The notes under the pieces: model-generated | Database searches by the model: none | What the model was told of the DNA's origin: nothing | The model's input: only the letters and a program-made list of their open reading frames with translations | Shown: positions 1 through 8,552 of the stretch, piece after piece | How the letters are laid out: each line of letters begins with the position of its first letter | Position numbering within the stretch: position 1 is the stretch's first letter | Translations under genes and position numbers: made by a program | DNA from: Edaphocola flava | GTDB taxonomy: Bacteria > Bacteroidota > Bacteroidia > Chitinophagales > Chitinophagaceae | NCBI RefSeq assembly: GCF_004118155.1 | Contig: NZ_SAIQ01000002.1 | Coordinates: 586,487 to 650,486, forward strand | Direction: 5' to 3' | Length of the DNA stretch: 64,000 nt

Positions 1-1836
1 GCGATTGCCGTAGGAGCTACTATGGCGCTGGACAGTGATGAGTATATCATGCCCCTGCACCGCAACCTGGGCGTATTCACCGCCCGTAAAATGCCTTTTT
101 CTAAATTATTCCTGCAATGGCAGGGCAAAAAAGAGGGCTACAGTAAAGGCCGTGAGCGTTCATTCCACTTCGGTAGTAATGAGCATCATATCTGTGGTAT
201 GATCTCCCACCTGGGACCTCAGCTGGCTATTGCTGATGGTATTGCCCTGGCACATAAATTACAGAAAGAACAAAAAGTATCCCTTGCCTTTTCCGGCGAT
301 GGTGGTACCAGTGAAGGGGACTTCCACGAAGCGCTGAATACAGCAGCTGTATGGGGCTTACCGGTTATTTTCCTGATCGAAAACAATGGTTACGGATTAA
401 GTACTCCGAGCAGCGAACAATTTATCTGTAAACAACTGGCCGATAAAGCTGTTGGTTATGGAATGGCTTCAAAAATAATAGATGGTAATAACATCCTGGA
501 AGTATACCAGGCGATCAAAGAAGCCCGCGAATACTGTATTACAGAGCAGAAGCCGATCCTGATCGAAGCCATGACCTTCCGTATGCGTGGTCATGAAGAG
601 GCTAGTGGCGTGAAGTATGTACCGAAAGAACTGTTTGAATTATGGGGTAAGAAAGACCCGGTACAGAACTATGAAGACTTCCTGAAAAAAGAAAATATCA
701 TTGATGATGCACAGATCGCAGCGATCCGTGAAGCGATTCAGCAGGAGATTGAAGCCGGTCTGGAGATCGGTTTTGCGGCTGAAGCCATCAAACCGGATAC
801 CGCAGAAGAAGTAGCAGATGTATTTGTGCCGTATAAAGCAGAAAATACAGTGATTACCGATAGCTGTGCAAAGAGCGAAAAGAAATTTATTCAGGCCATC
901 AGTGATGCCATGCGCCAGGCCATGGAACGTCATCCTAAACTGGTTTTGATGGGTCAGGATATCGCTGAATACGGCGGAGCCTTCAAAGTAACCGAAGGTA
1001 TGATGGAACAGTTTGGTAAGGAGCGTGTGCGCAATACACCATTATGTGAGAGTGCTATTATCGGTACCGCACTGGGGCTGTCCATCAAAGGATATAAAGC
1101 CATGATGGAAATGCAGTTTGCCGATTTCGCAACGGTAGGTTTCAATCAGATCATCAATAACCTCGCTAAAATTCATTACCGCTGGGGGCAAAATGCCGAC
1201 GTAGTCGTGCGTATGCCGACAGGTGCCGGAGTAGGAGCGGGTCCGTTCCACTCTCAGAGCAATGAAGCATGGTTTACCCATACACCGGGATTAAAAGTTG
1301 TATATCCATCTACACCGGAAGATGCGAAAGGCTTACTGTTGGCATCTTTTGAAGATCCGAATCCGGTTATCTTCTTCGAGCATAAAGCCTTGTACAGAAG
1401 TGTAAGCGGACAGGTACCTGATGATTACTATACCATTGAGATTGGTAAGGCAAGACTGGTACAGGAAGGTAGCGATGTGTCTATCATTACTTATGGTAGC
1501 GGCGTACACTGGGCTACAGATTATGCGAAGCAGCATCCTGAATTTTCTATCGACATCCTGGATCTGAGAACGCTGTCTCCGCTGGATTATGAAGCCATCG
1601 AAGCCAGTGTGAAACGTACCGGTAAAGTATTACTCTTACATGAAGATTGTCTGATGGGCGGTATTGGCGGAGAGATTTCTGCGTGGATCTCTGAAAACTG
1701 TTTCCAGTACCTGGATGCGCCGATCGTGCGTTGTGCGAGCCTGGATACACCAATCCCATTTGCGATTGAACTGGAGCAGAACTTCCTGGCTAAGGGCAGA
1801 CTGGATGAGTCTGTACAGAAGCTGATGCAATTCTAA
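1..1836 (+). CDS. 2-oxoacid (branched-chain type) dehydrogenase E1, alpha-beta fusion, 5' partial
   Basis: The reading frame is open from base 1, so the N-terminus lies outside the window; ATG 22 is probably an internal methionine. The protein joins an E1-alpha half and an E1-beta half. The alpha half carries the thiamine-diphosphate motif GDGGTSEGD, with the closing NN about 27 residues later (residues 92-122 counted from ATG 22). The beta half begins near residue 285 (KKFIQAISDAM) and runs to the end. The family (2-oxoisovalerate dehydrogenase, also called the acetoin/pyruvate E1 group) decarboxylates branched-chain 2-oxoacids and passes the acyl group to a lipoyl E2. Single-chain fusions of this kind are common in Bacteroidota. 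No E2 or E3 gene is adjacent in the visible part. The gene ends 21 bases before a long hairpin shared with the convergent neighbour. Exact substrate is inferred from family resemblance. Confidence 0.88.
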   Translation, partial: AIAVGATMALDSDEYIMPLHRNLGVFTARKMPFSKLFLQWQGKKEGYSKGRERSFHFGSNEHHICGMISHLGPQLAIADGIALAHKLQKEQKVSLAFSGDGGTSEGDFHEALNTAAVWGLPVIFLIENNGYGLSTPSSEQFICKQLADKAVGYGMASKIIDGNNILEVYQAIKEAREYCITEQKPILIEAMTFRMRGHEEASGVKYVPKELFELWGKKDPVQNYEDFLKKENIIDDAQIAAIREAIQQEIEAGLEIGFAAEAIKPDTAEEVADVFVPYKAENTVITDSCAKSEKKFIQAISDAMRQAMERHPKLVLMGQDIAEYGGAFKVTEGMMEQFGKERVRNTPLCESAIIGTALGLSIKGYKAMMEMQFADFATVGFNQIINNLAKIHYRWGQNADVVVRMPTGAGVGAGPFHSQSNEAWFTHTPGLKVVYPSTPEDAKGLLLASFEDPNPVIFFEHKALYRSVSGQVPDDYYTIEIGKARLVQEGSDVSIITYGSGVHWATDYAKQHPEFSIDILDLRTLSPLDYEAIEASVKRTGKVLLLHEDCLMGGIGGEISAWISENCFQYLDAPIVRCASLDTPIPFAIELEQNFLAKGRLDESVQKLMQF

Positions 1837-1857
1837 AATATTATATTACAATTCAGA

Positions 1858-1902
1858 ATAAAATAGCTGTGGCGCACCAAAGGTGCGCCACAGCTATTTT
1901 AT
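1858..1902. terminator. Bidirectional terminator hairpin, 21-bp perfect stem
   Basis: Arms 1858-1878 and 1882-1902 pair perfectly around an AAA loop. The core is GGCGCACC/GGTGCGCC, and the outer arms are A-rich on the left and T-rich on the right, so transcripts from either strand would end in a U-run. It lies between two convergent genes and contains the stop codon of the minus-strand one. Confidence 0.85.
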
Positions 1903-2639
1903 GGATTCAAGCCATTAAGCTCCAGTTTCTCCGACCACTCCAATGGTTGGGGTAAATCCTGATTGCTTAATTCAATATGAAGAACTCTTCTCCTTTTCTG
2001 GCCTATGCTGCGGGCAGAGCTATGTAAAAGCAACGGTTTCATGAGCATGGCACCACCGGCGGGAACAAAACATTGCACTTCTTTATTCGTATTCCAGTCA
2101 ATAAGCTCAGGTCTGTATACACCCTGTATATGAGAGCCGGATATTACTTTTAATGCCCCGTTCTGTGCATCGGTATCATCAAGATGTATCCTCACTGTAT
2201 ACATACGTTCAAGTAATTCGACCGGAGGTTGTACGGTGTACTGACCGGGTTTGTTACTCCATGGTCCGTAACCATCAATCTCAGTTTTCTCCGCCACTGT
2301 TATCATCATATCTTGATGGTAAGCCACAAACCAGTTAGCCTCTTCAGGCTTATCAAAATAGATACTTTTTACTATGAAATAATCTTTGCCAAATACCTCT
2401 TGGACTAGCTTCTTGAAGTTGTTATTATATATTAAGGATGTAAGCTCAGGAATTTTTTTAAGACATTGTCTTATGGCAAATACCTTTTGTGTCTTCTCTG
2501 AAGGCATGTCAGCATGAGCATTCAGATCAATGATCCGTATCATTTCACAAATCTCAGCATCTGTATATAATCGTGGTATAGTTGCGTGTCCGTCTCGTAT
2601 AAAATTATCCTTAACGGTTGCATAATAGCTTAAGTTCAT
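1899..2639 (-). CDS. Phytanoyl-CoA dioxygenase (PhyH) family protein
   Basis: This 246-residue protein has the PhyH-type jelly-roll signature of Fe(II)/2-oxoglutarate oxygenases. The HxD iron-binding pair is H108 and D110 (AYHQDM), the distal histidine is H206 and the likely 2-oxoglutarate arginine is R210 (LLHSSAR). NGALKVISGSH (160-170) matches the conserved strand that precedes the third ligand. Such enzymes hydroxylate varied small molecules; the substrate here cannot be read from sequence. It starts 3 bases after the stop of the secreted hydrolase upstream, so the two are probably one transcript. Its stop codon lies inside the long hairpin. Confidence 0.85.
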   Translation of the reverse strand: MNLSYYATVKDNFIRDGHATIPRLYTDAEICEMIRIIDLNAHADMPSEKTQKVFAIRQCLKKIPELTSLIYNNNFKKLVQEVFGKDYFIVKSIYFDKPEEANWFVAYHQDMMITVAEKTEIDGYGPWSNKPGQYTVQPPVELLERMYTVRIHLDDTDAQNGALKVISGSHIQGVYRPELIDWNTNKEVQCFVPAGGAMLMKPLLLHSSARSIGQKRRRVLHIELSNQDLPQPLEWSEKLELNGLNP

Positions 2640-2642
2640 TGT

Positions 2643-3422
2643 TTATTTTTCTTGTAAAAATTGCTTTATATATCCATTGATCTCTGCTTGCTGGGCCTCT
2701 GTACCACCATCATCCATATCATTATGAATGGTAGCCGGTAGTTTAATGATTTTCATGCCCAGCTTTTTCGCCTCTGCTGCTGCAGGTAATACGCCCTCAT
2801 CTGCAGGCTGATCGCTGGATCTGAGCGTGTAAATCTTTGGCTTCCTGGTGCGGGGCAGGGCCATACGCCTGTTGTCCAGTGCTATTACTTTCGAAACAAT
2901 ACCCGGATATTTTTGCGGAAACAGTGCACTCATATCTCCGCCATTGGAATGCCCGATCAGTACAATGTTGCGCGTATTACACTGTGCCGCATAATGCGAC
3001 TGCGCATAGCGAATCACGAACAGGATATTATCCGCTCCTTTCTCCCAGAATGGTCTGCGAACAATCTGTGGCTTCCCTTCCATCGGAATCAGCTCATCGG
3101 TAGGGAGCTCATGCTGTATACTAATGACCATATAACCCTGCCAGGCCAGGAAGTTACAGATACCCCTATAGGTAAGGTAACTGCCAGGATCATTGGCCCC
3201 ATAACCATGACTGAAGATGACGAGCCCGGGACTGATAATGCCAGGCATAGGTCTGAAAACAGCTATGGGTATAGGCCGGGAACGTGCTTTGTCGAATAGG
3301 GTAAGCGTATCCGGACGCACCGTCAACAGCGATTTTTGTTGTTTTTGCTGTGCATAAACTCCTTTAGGCAAACCAGGCAGTAAGCATAAAAGTAAGCCTA
3401 GCAGCGATACTATGCGATTCAT
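2643..3422 (-). CDS. Secreted alpha/beta hydrolase (dienelactone hydrolase/PAF-acetylhydrolase-like)
   Basis: The 259-residue protein has an N-terminal signal peptide with probable cleavage after VYA (residue 24). The alpha/beta hydrolase fold shows an oxyanion segment FSHGYGAND (about 70-78) and the nucleophile elbow GHSNGG with S159. D205 and H233 are plausible partners. The layout, with the HGYG motif ahead of the elbow, resembles dienelactone hydrolases and chlorophyllase-like esterases. It is expected to act in the periplasm on an ester; substrate unknown. It is the first gene of a two-gene operon with the PhyH oxygenase 3 bases downstream. Confidence 0.82.
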   Translation of the reverse strand: MNRIVSLLGLLLCLLPGLPKGVYAQQKQQKSLLTVRPDTLTLFDKARSRPIPIAVFRPMPGIISPGLVIFSHGYGANDPGSYLTYRGICNFLAWQGYMVISIQHELPTDELIPMEGKPQIVRRPFWEKGADNILFVIRYAQSHYAAQCNTRNIVLIGHSNGGDMSALFPQKYPGIVSKVIALDNRRMALPRTRKPKIYTLRSSDQPADEGVLPAAAEAKKLGMKIIKLPATIHNDMDDGGTEAQQAEINGYIKQFLQEK

Positions 3423-3549
3423 AGAGATTGTGTTATGGCACTAAAAGTACAAAATATATGCAGGTTGAACTGTGTCCTATTTAATAGGTGTTTCTGTATC
3501 TGTGTCCATTCAAGTGTTCGGTCTAGCTTTACAGTATAAAAATCTGGTT

Positions 3550-3921
3550 ATGAAAACAAAAGCTCATCAACACAGGGAAGTGCACTATAGTCCGGTATAC
3601 CTGTCCGGTCTCAAATCATTGATTGATATTTACCGTGAACAAGGAGCAGGTACCGTACTTAATGCGGGTTTTGGACTGCCGCTGGTACAGGCCAGCCTGG
3701 GCACCGAAGTGCTTGGCTTTTCATCGGTCAGTATTTCAGAAGAGGGTAGTCCGGTCATCCGTTATTTTGGTAAAGCTGGGTTTGATACAACTGTTATCCG
3801 GCAAGAGTTAGCACACAGAGCGCAAGAAGAGCTGGATCATTCTTTCGGTAAGGTTGAGGATGTAGCTGCGATACAGGCACAGATTACCAGGTTGGTCGGC
3901 TGGCTGAATAATTGCAATTAG
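3550..3921 (+). CDS. Conserved small protein of unknown function
   Basis: A 123-residue protein is read from ATG 3550 (MKTKAHQHRE). The frame can be opened further upstream at a TTG (3472), but that extension is hydrophobic, low in information and lacks a promoter ahead of it, so the ATG is preferred. No signal peptide or membrane segment is visible. The middle contains a glycine-rich stretch (GAGTVLNAGFGLP), and the C-terminus looks helical and charged. I do not recognise the family. It sits just ahead of, and on the same strand as, the MocR-type regulator, which has its own promoter, so a regulator-target link is possible but unproven. Confidence 0.6.
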   Translation: MKTKAHQHREVHYSPVYLSGLKSLIDIYREQGAGTVLNAGFGLPLVQASLGTEVLGFSSVSISEEGSPVIRYFGKAGFDTTVIRQELAHRAQEELDHSFGKVEDVAAIQAQITRLVGWLNNCN

Positions 3922-3936
3922 CCACCGGTATTATTA

Positions 3937-3944
3937 TACCTTTG
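3937..3944 (+). promoter_or_regulatory. -7 element of the MocR-type regulator gene
   Basis: TACCTTTG matches the Bacteroidota TAnnTTTG box and lies 15 bases before the ATG at 3959. No TTG is found at the ideal spacing upstream. If it is used, the leader is under 15 bases. Confidence 0.5.
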
Positions 3945-3958
3945 AAAGAGACAATATT

Positions 3959-5377
3959 ATGGCTGTGAGAAAAGAAATACTTTATCTTAAGATAGCACGC
4001 GTACTGGAAGAGCAGGTCGTTAATGGCACCCTTAAACCGGGCGATAAATTACCTTCTTTGCGATCGGTACAGAAAATGTATAATGTAAGCCTGAATACGG
4101 CTAAACAGGTGTTCTGGGAGCTTGAAAGCAAGTCACTGGTAGAATCCCGTCCCCAGTCCGGCTATTTTGTGAGTCCGGCAGCGCAGCGCAAGCGCGCTCT
4201 GCCTTCTGTAGGCAAGATCAAGACAAGCAGTGGAGAACAGCCGCAGGACCTGATCACAAAAGTATTCGATACTTTGTATGATAAGGAGATCACCCAATTT
4301 TCTCTGGGGCTTCCCGATCAGAGCCTGCTGCCCATTGCCAAGTTGAACAAGGGCATTATCAACGCTGTGCGTAATATGAAAGATGGTGGCGTCAGTTATG
4401 AGCCGGTGCAGGGTAATCTTAATCTGCGCCGCACGGTAGCGAAATGGTCACTGATCCTGGAAGGTAAAATTACCGAAGATGATATCGTAACCACTTCTGG
4501 TACCATGAATGCCATTTTTAACTGCCTTATGGCCGTTACCCGGCCCGGCGATACGGTGGCGGTAGAGAGCCCGGTATATTTTGGCATCATTCAGATCGTC
4601 ACTTCTCTGAAACTGAATGTGATCGAGATTCCTACGCATCCCGTAACGGGCATAGACCTGGATGCGGTTAAAAAGGTATTGCCTAAACTCAATGCCTGCT
4701 GTTTTATCAGCAATTTCAGCAATCCGCTGGGATGCCTTATGCCGGATGAGCATAAGCAAGAGCTGGTACGGATGCTTACTGAGTATGATATTCCACTCAT
4801 AGAAGACGACCTGTACGGCAATCTCTTCTTCGGGCCTTCAAGGCCCAAACCTTGTAAATACTACGATGAAGCGGGTATTGTTATGTGGTGTGGTTCAGTA
4901 TCTAAAACGCTGGCCCCCGGTTACCGGGTGGGCTGGGTAGCACCGGGCAAGTACAAGGACAAGATCCTTCACCAGAAATTACTACAAACCATATCCACGC
5001 CCTCTTTATACCAGGAAGTCGTGGCTGACTTTATGAATTACGGTCGCTACGACCATCACCTCCACACCTTCCGCAAAACACTGTATGCAAACTGTCTGCG
5101 ATACCAGCGCGCAATAGAAATGTACTTCCCCGATCATACCCGTATATCGCAACCACAGGGCGGTTTCATGTTATGGCTGGAGCTGGATAAAAAAGTCGAT
5201 ACGGCCGAACTGTTTGACATAGCTATCAAACAAAAGATAGGATTTGCTCCTGGACGTATGTTTACACAGTACAACCAGTACAATAACTGTATGCGGCTGA
5301 ACTATGGCCTGGCCTGGAACGATAAGTTGGAGTTTGATCTGAAGCGCCTGGGCAATATGGTTAAGGATGCATTATAA
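3959..5377 (+). CDS. MocR/PdxR-type GntR regulator with aminotransferase domain
   Basis: The protein has 472 residues. Residues 1-75 form a GntR winged helix-turn-helix (KPGDKLPSLRSVQKMYNVSL). From about residue 90 to the end is a class I aminotransferase fold, with the PLP lysine K316 in SVSKTLAPGYRVGWV and the usual SNFSNPLG and EDDLYGNL segments. MocR proteins bind PLP and regulate vitamin B6, GABA or amino-acid genes, often in an adjacent or divergent position. Here no pdxST, gabT or amine-metabolism gene flanks it; the neighbours are a small unknown gene upstream and a GINT1_N-like gene downstream. Target therefore unknown. Confidence 0.9.
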   Translation: MAVRKEILYLKIARVLEEQVVNGTLKPGDKLPSLRSVQKMYNVSLNTAKQVFWELESKSLVESRPQSGYFVSPAAQRKRALPSVGKIKTSSGEQPQDLITKVFDTLYDKEITQFSLGLPDQSLLPIAKLNKGIINAVRNMKDGGVSYEPVQGNLNLRRTVAKWSLILEGKITEDDIVTTSGTMNAIFNCLMAVTRPGDTVAVESPVYFGIIQIVTSLKLNVIEIPTHPVTGIDLDAVKKVLPKLNACCFISNFSNPLGCLMPDEHKQELVRMLTEYDIPLIEDDLYGNLFFGPSRPKPCKYYDEAGIVMWCGSVSKTLAPGYRVGWVAPGKYKDKILHQKLLQTISTPSLYQEVVADFMNYGRYDHHLHTFRKTLYANCLRYQRAIEMYFPDHTRISQPQGGFMLWLELDKKVDTAELFDIAIKQKIGFAPGRMFTQYNQYNNCMRLNYGLAWNDKLEFDLKRLGNMVKDAL

Positions 5378-5592
5378 TTGCACATACAGGCCTTTTTGTA
5401 ATAAACTATCTGTTAAAATGTAATGTAAATTTTTATATACAACTTTGTTTGTATACTTTTCCGGTGCATAGCTGTCACACTAAGCAGCTATATACAGTAT
5501 TTCCAACTAAAACCTATCAGCAGAATACTGTATCAGTATAAGGAGTAATGTGTAACCGACCCCCTAAGGTCTGGTGAAATTTATGATTTAAT

Positions 5593-7041
5593 ATGAGAGC
5601 ACCACCGCTTTACCTGATTGTCTTGCATAAAACAATCAGCGCTTATGAACGTGCCATATTGCATGCTTTGTTAGAACATGCAGGAGATTATTGTGCTGTG
5701 TATATACTGAATACGGCACGTCCAGCAGTCAAAAAAAATCCCATTCTTTCATTTATAGATCGTCGTTTACTAACCTTTAAGGTACCTGCACTGGAGCCTT
5801 GTGCACTGGAAGATACCCTGTCTGATTATCCCGGTATGCAGCGGTATGAAGAAGGAATGATCGCAACGTGTACCTATGCCATATGCCTTACAGAAAGCGT
5901 ACTGGAAGTACTTCCGCTGACATTCAAAAAAGCATATCGTCCGGAAATGGATAAAGATCACTGGTACGATGCAGCCATCAGGAAAGAACAGTATACCAAT
6001 GTGCGGTTGTCATCACGCCAAAGCGGTCATACCTGGGAAACCTGCCATGAATTATCTTTTGCAACAATCAGGGGAATATATAATAACCGCGATAAGGCAT
6101 TGTACTACCTGACCTACCTCGTATTAGGCCAGATCAAGGATAATCCCCGCCCGGTGCATCTTTCAAGATATCCATCCTATACGATGAGTCATCTGATAAG
6201 ATACTATCTCAGACTTTGCCTGTTTTTATTAATACGTAAACTTTGTTTCTGGTCCGGAAAGTACAGCTGGAAGATAGCCCTGATCCGTCAGGAAAAAGTA
6301 TCTTTTATCGGGCAGCCTGAGAAGAGCTTCTGGGCCGATCCCTTCCTGGTCCGGAAGGGCGGAGAAAATTTTGTCTTTTTTGAAGAGATGGATCGGAGTA
6401 CCGGTAAAGGACATATTTCGGTAATCATGCTTGATGAAAATGGGAAATCATCCGGCAAGCCTGCGAAAGTACTCGGACAGCCGTTTCATTTGTCCTTTCC
6501 AAATGTATTCAAACACGAAGATCAGTATTATATGATGCCGGAACAAAGCAGCTCCGGTAAGCTGTCTGTTTATAAAGCAATACAGTTTCCCCATGTATGG
6601 GCAGAGGAAATGGTGATGATAGAAGGCATGAATATACTGGACCCCTTATGGCTATTTCATGAGGGTAAGTACTGGCTCTTCTTTAATAAAATAGAAGAGG
6701 AAGAGTATGATAATAATGAACGCTTATATATTTACTATTCCGACAATCTATTCAGCAACGACTGGAAACCGCATAAAAAGAACCCGGTAATTATTGACAT
6801 GCACAAAGCCCGTAATGCAGGGCAGATCTATTGTAAAGAAGGTATTTTGTACAGGCCCTCTCAGAATTGCGGAGCAACCTATGGTTCCGAAATCATGATC
6901 AACAGGATCGTAAAACTGAGTGAGGAGGAATATGAAGAAGAGGCTGTAGAGCAGCTAAGCCGTTATAACAAATACTATGGTATGCATACCTTTAACGGAG
7001 ATGAACAACTCCAGATCATAGACCTGTTGGTTAAAGGGTAA
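5593..7041 (+). CDS. GINT1_N-like (glucosamine inositolphosphorylceramide transferase N-domain) protein
   Basis: The protein has 482 residues. The C-terminal half, from about residue 225, shows the five-bladed propeller-like signature of this family: SFWADPFLV, FFEEM, HLSFPNVF, YYMMPEQ, LDPLWLFHEGKYWLFFNK and ARNAGQIY. This resembles the GINT1 N-terminal domain and GH32/43-like folds. The N-terminal half is not recognised; it could be a degenerate formyltransferase or glycosyltransferase-like domain. In bacteria such proteins occur in polysaccharide or lipid-modifying loci, but this copy is isolated. A catalytic role is not demonstrated by sequence. The gene stands alone, with 215 bases upstream and 324 downstream. 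Confidence 0.65.
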   Translation: MRAPPLYLIVLHKTISAYERAILHALLEHAGDYCAVYILNTARPAVKKNPILSFIDRRLLTFKVPALEPCALEDTLSDYPGMQRYEEGMIATCTYAICLTESVLEVLPLTFKKAYRPEMDKDHWYDAAIRKEQYTNVRLSSRQSGHTWETCHELSFATIRGIYNNRDKALYYLTYLVLGQIKDNPRPVHLSRYPSYTMSHLIRYYLRLCLFLLIRKLCFWSGKYSWKIALIRQEKVSFIGQPEKSFWADPFLVRKGGENFVFFEEMDRSTGKGHISVIMLDENGKSSGKPAKVLGQPFHLSFPNVFKHEDQYYMMPEQSSSGKLSVYKAIQFPHVWAEEMVMIEGMNILDPLWLFHEGKYWLFFNKIEEEEYDNNERLYIYYSDNLFSNDWKPHKKNPVIIDMHKARNAGQIYCKEGILYRPSQNCGATYGSEIMINRIVKLSEEEYEEEAVEQLSRYNKYYGMHTFNGDEQLQIIDLLVKG

Positions 7042-7365
7042 ATTGCTTTATTTTCTGTGGAGCCGGAAAACCAAAAATACCCCGATAATCCCGGCCGGGA
7101 CTATCAAAGGATATTTTCAGTTTCATAGGTTTTAGCTGTTAGGTGTGGTTCTGTTTAAGTGTGTTTTGTTTTAGTTTCTGAAGCAAAAGTATATTCAATA
7201 TTCCAGCCAATAAAAAGTCCGGCACTAACTTTGGTTGTGTTTTTTCATAAAAGTATTGTTTACAGCAGTATGCAGCCATACTTTTGATGGGTATTGGATA
7301 TCAAAGCAGCTGTCTTTCCCCTTTTAATATACCGGTGCATTGCATCTTTTTTGTAAATTGCGGCT
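7042..7365. other. Intergenic region, 324 bp
   Basis: AT-rich spacer between the GINT1_N-like gene and the DUF1835 gene. It holds a short palindrome (CCCGGCCGGG, near 7084) and, in its distal third, the promoter listed at 7257-7286. I see no gene or clear terminator. Confidence 0.6.
7257..7286 (+). promoter_or_regulatory. Bacteroidota-type promoter for the DUF1835 gene
   Basis: TTG at 7257-7259, 19 bases, then TACTTTTG at 7279-7286, which fits TTG-N17-20-TAnnTTTG. It predicts a start of transcription near 7293 and a leader of about 70 bases. Confidence 0.7.
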
Positions 7366-8175
7366 ATGAAAATGGTACATATCCTAGTAGGTGATATCGC
7401 CGGAGATGCGGTTAAGCAGGCATTGTCTTCAGATACAGAAGAGGCTTCTGTAATGGTGGTTAAAGATGTATTTAATGTAGGACCCCTGCGTTCAGAAACC
7501 CTTAAGTTTTCTGAGCTGCGCAGCCAGTTCTGGCAAGAGGTGTCGGGTGATCAGCATGAAATAGTGGTTGATGATCTCGATCGCCTGATGGAGCTGTCTA
7601 CCGGTCTGACCAATGAAACCATTGATCAGGTATGCTTCTGGATGGGCAGTATTCCTGCAGATGTATGTACTTATTTCTGGTTACTGCATTTTCTCAGAAA
7701 GCATATGGGCAAACTGTATGTCATCAATATCAATGGCCTTCCATTCCTGGACGATGAGGGTAAACTATTCTATCCCGAAAGCATTGCAGCCTTACCTCCG
7801 CGCCAGGTATTGAAAGCGCTTAAACTGGCCAGAGCCATTACCCCATCAGAATGGGAGACAGAGGGAGATGAGTGGAAACGACTGATTCATGAAGAGGGGA
7901 TGGGCATACGCCAGAATGAAGGCGGCCGTAAGATCAACAGCAAGCCCATTACTGCATATGATAAATTATTGCTGGATGCCTGTACGGCCCAGCCTCAGAA
8001 GATCAATAAACTCGTGGGCCAGCTGATGGCTAAGCATAAGATCTATACTGGTGACCGATTCCTGATCTGGCGCCTGCGTGAGCTGGAGCGTGCACAGAGA
8101 CTCAGTCTCACAAAAGATACTGTAAAATTGTTTGACGGATCGGCCGCTACAACTTCGGAAGAAGTGGCTTCTTAA
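7366..8175 (+). CDS. DUF1835/DUF3658 domain protein
   Basis: The 269-residue protein begins with MVHILVGDIAGDAVKQAL and VKDVFNVGPLR, the N-terminal pattern of DUF1835. The C-terminal half, ending WRLRELERAQRL, matches the companion domain DUF3658. No signal peptide or membrane helix is present, so it is probably cytoplasmic. The biochemical role is unknown. A cupin gene follows after 11 bases, which suggests co-transcription from the promoter at 7257-7286. Confidence 0.75.
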   Translation: MKMVHILVGDIAGDAVKQALSSDTEEASVMVVKDVFNVGPLRSETLKFSELRSQFWQEVSGDQHEIVVDDLDRLMELSTGLTNETIDQVCFWMGSIPADVCTYFWLLHFLRKHMGKLYVININGLPFLDDEGKLFYPESIAALPPRQVLKALKLARAITPSEWETEGDEWKRLIHEEGMGIRQNEGGRKINSKPITAYDKLLLDACTAQPQKINKLVGQLMAKHKIYTGDRFLIWRLRELERAQRLSLTKDTVKLFDGSAATTSEEVAS

Positions 8176-8186
8176 ATTATACCACT

Positions 8187-8552
8187 ATGGTACGCATTAC
8201 TCCATTAGAATTAATCGGGACAGATGACAGGGGTTATACCTGTGAATACTTTCATGAACGCATGGGCAGACACCTGGTTATCTTTCGCAAAGCGGGTACG
8301 ATCAGTGGCAACCATTATCATAAGGGCACATCACTCTCCAAACAACCGGAAATACTAATCCTGCTCTCCGGTACCGCCATCTTACGTTATGGCAATATAC
8401 AGGAGGCGGCAATTATCCGTGTAGAGCTGGATGTGCCTTCTAAAATTGAGATAGATCCCTATGTATGGCATGAGCTGGAAACCAAGACCGACTGTACATT
8501 GATCGAGCTGGGTTCCCTTTCCGAGCATAATGCAGATACCTACCGTATCTGA
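8187..8552 (+). CDS. Small cupin-fold protein
   Basis: This 121-residue protein is a single cupin barrel. The first motif is seen in SGNHYHKGTSLSKQPE (two histidines, then a late glutamate) and the second near YVWHELE. It resembles WxcM/FdtA-type sugar-nucleotide cupins, but no sugar-nucleotide genes are nearby, so the substrate is not assigned. Its stop codon at 8550-8552 directly abuts the stop codon of the convergent methyltransferase at 8553, leaving no terminator space between them. Confidence 0.7.
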   Translation: MVRITPLELIGTDDRGYTCEYFHERMGRHLVIFRKAGTISGNHYHKGTSLSKQPEILILLSGTAILRYGNIQEAAIIRVELDVPSKIEIDPYVWHELETKTDCTLIELGSLSEHNADTYRI

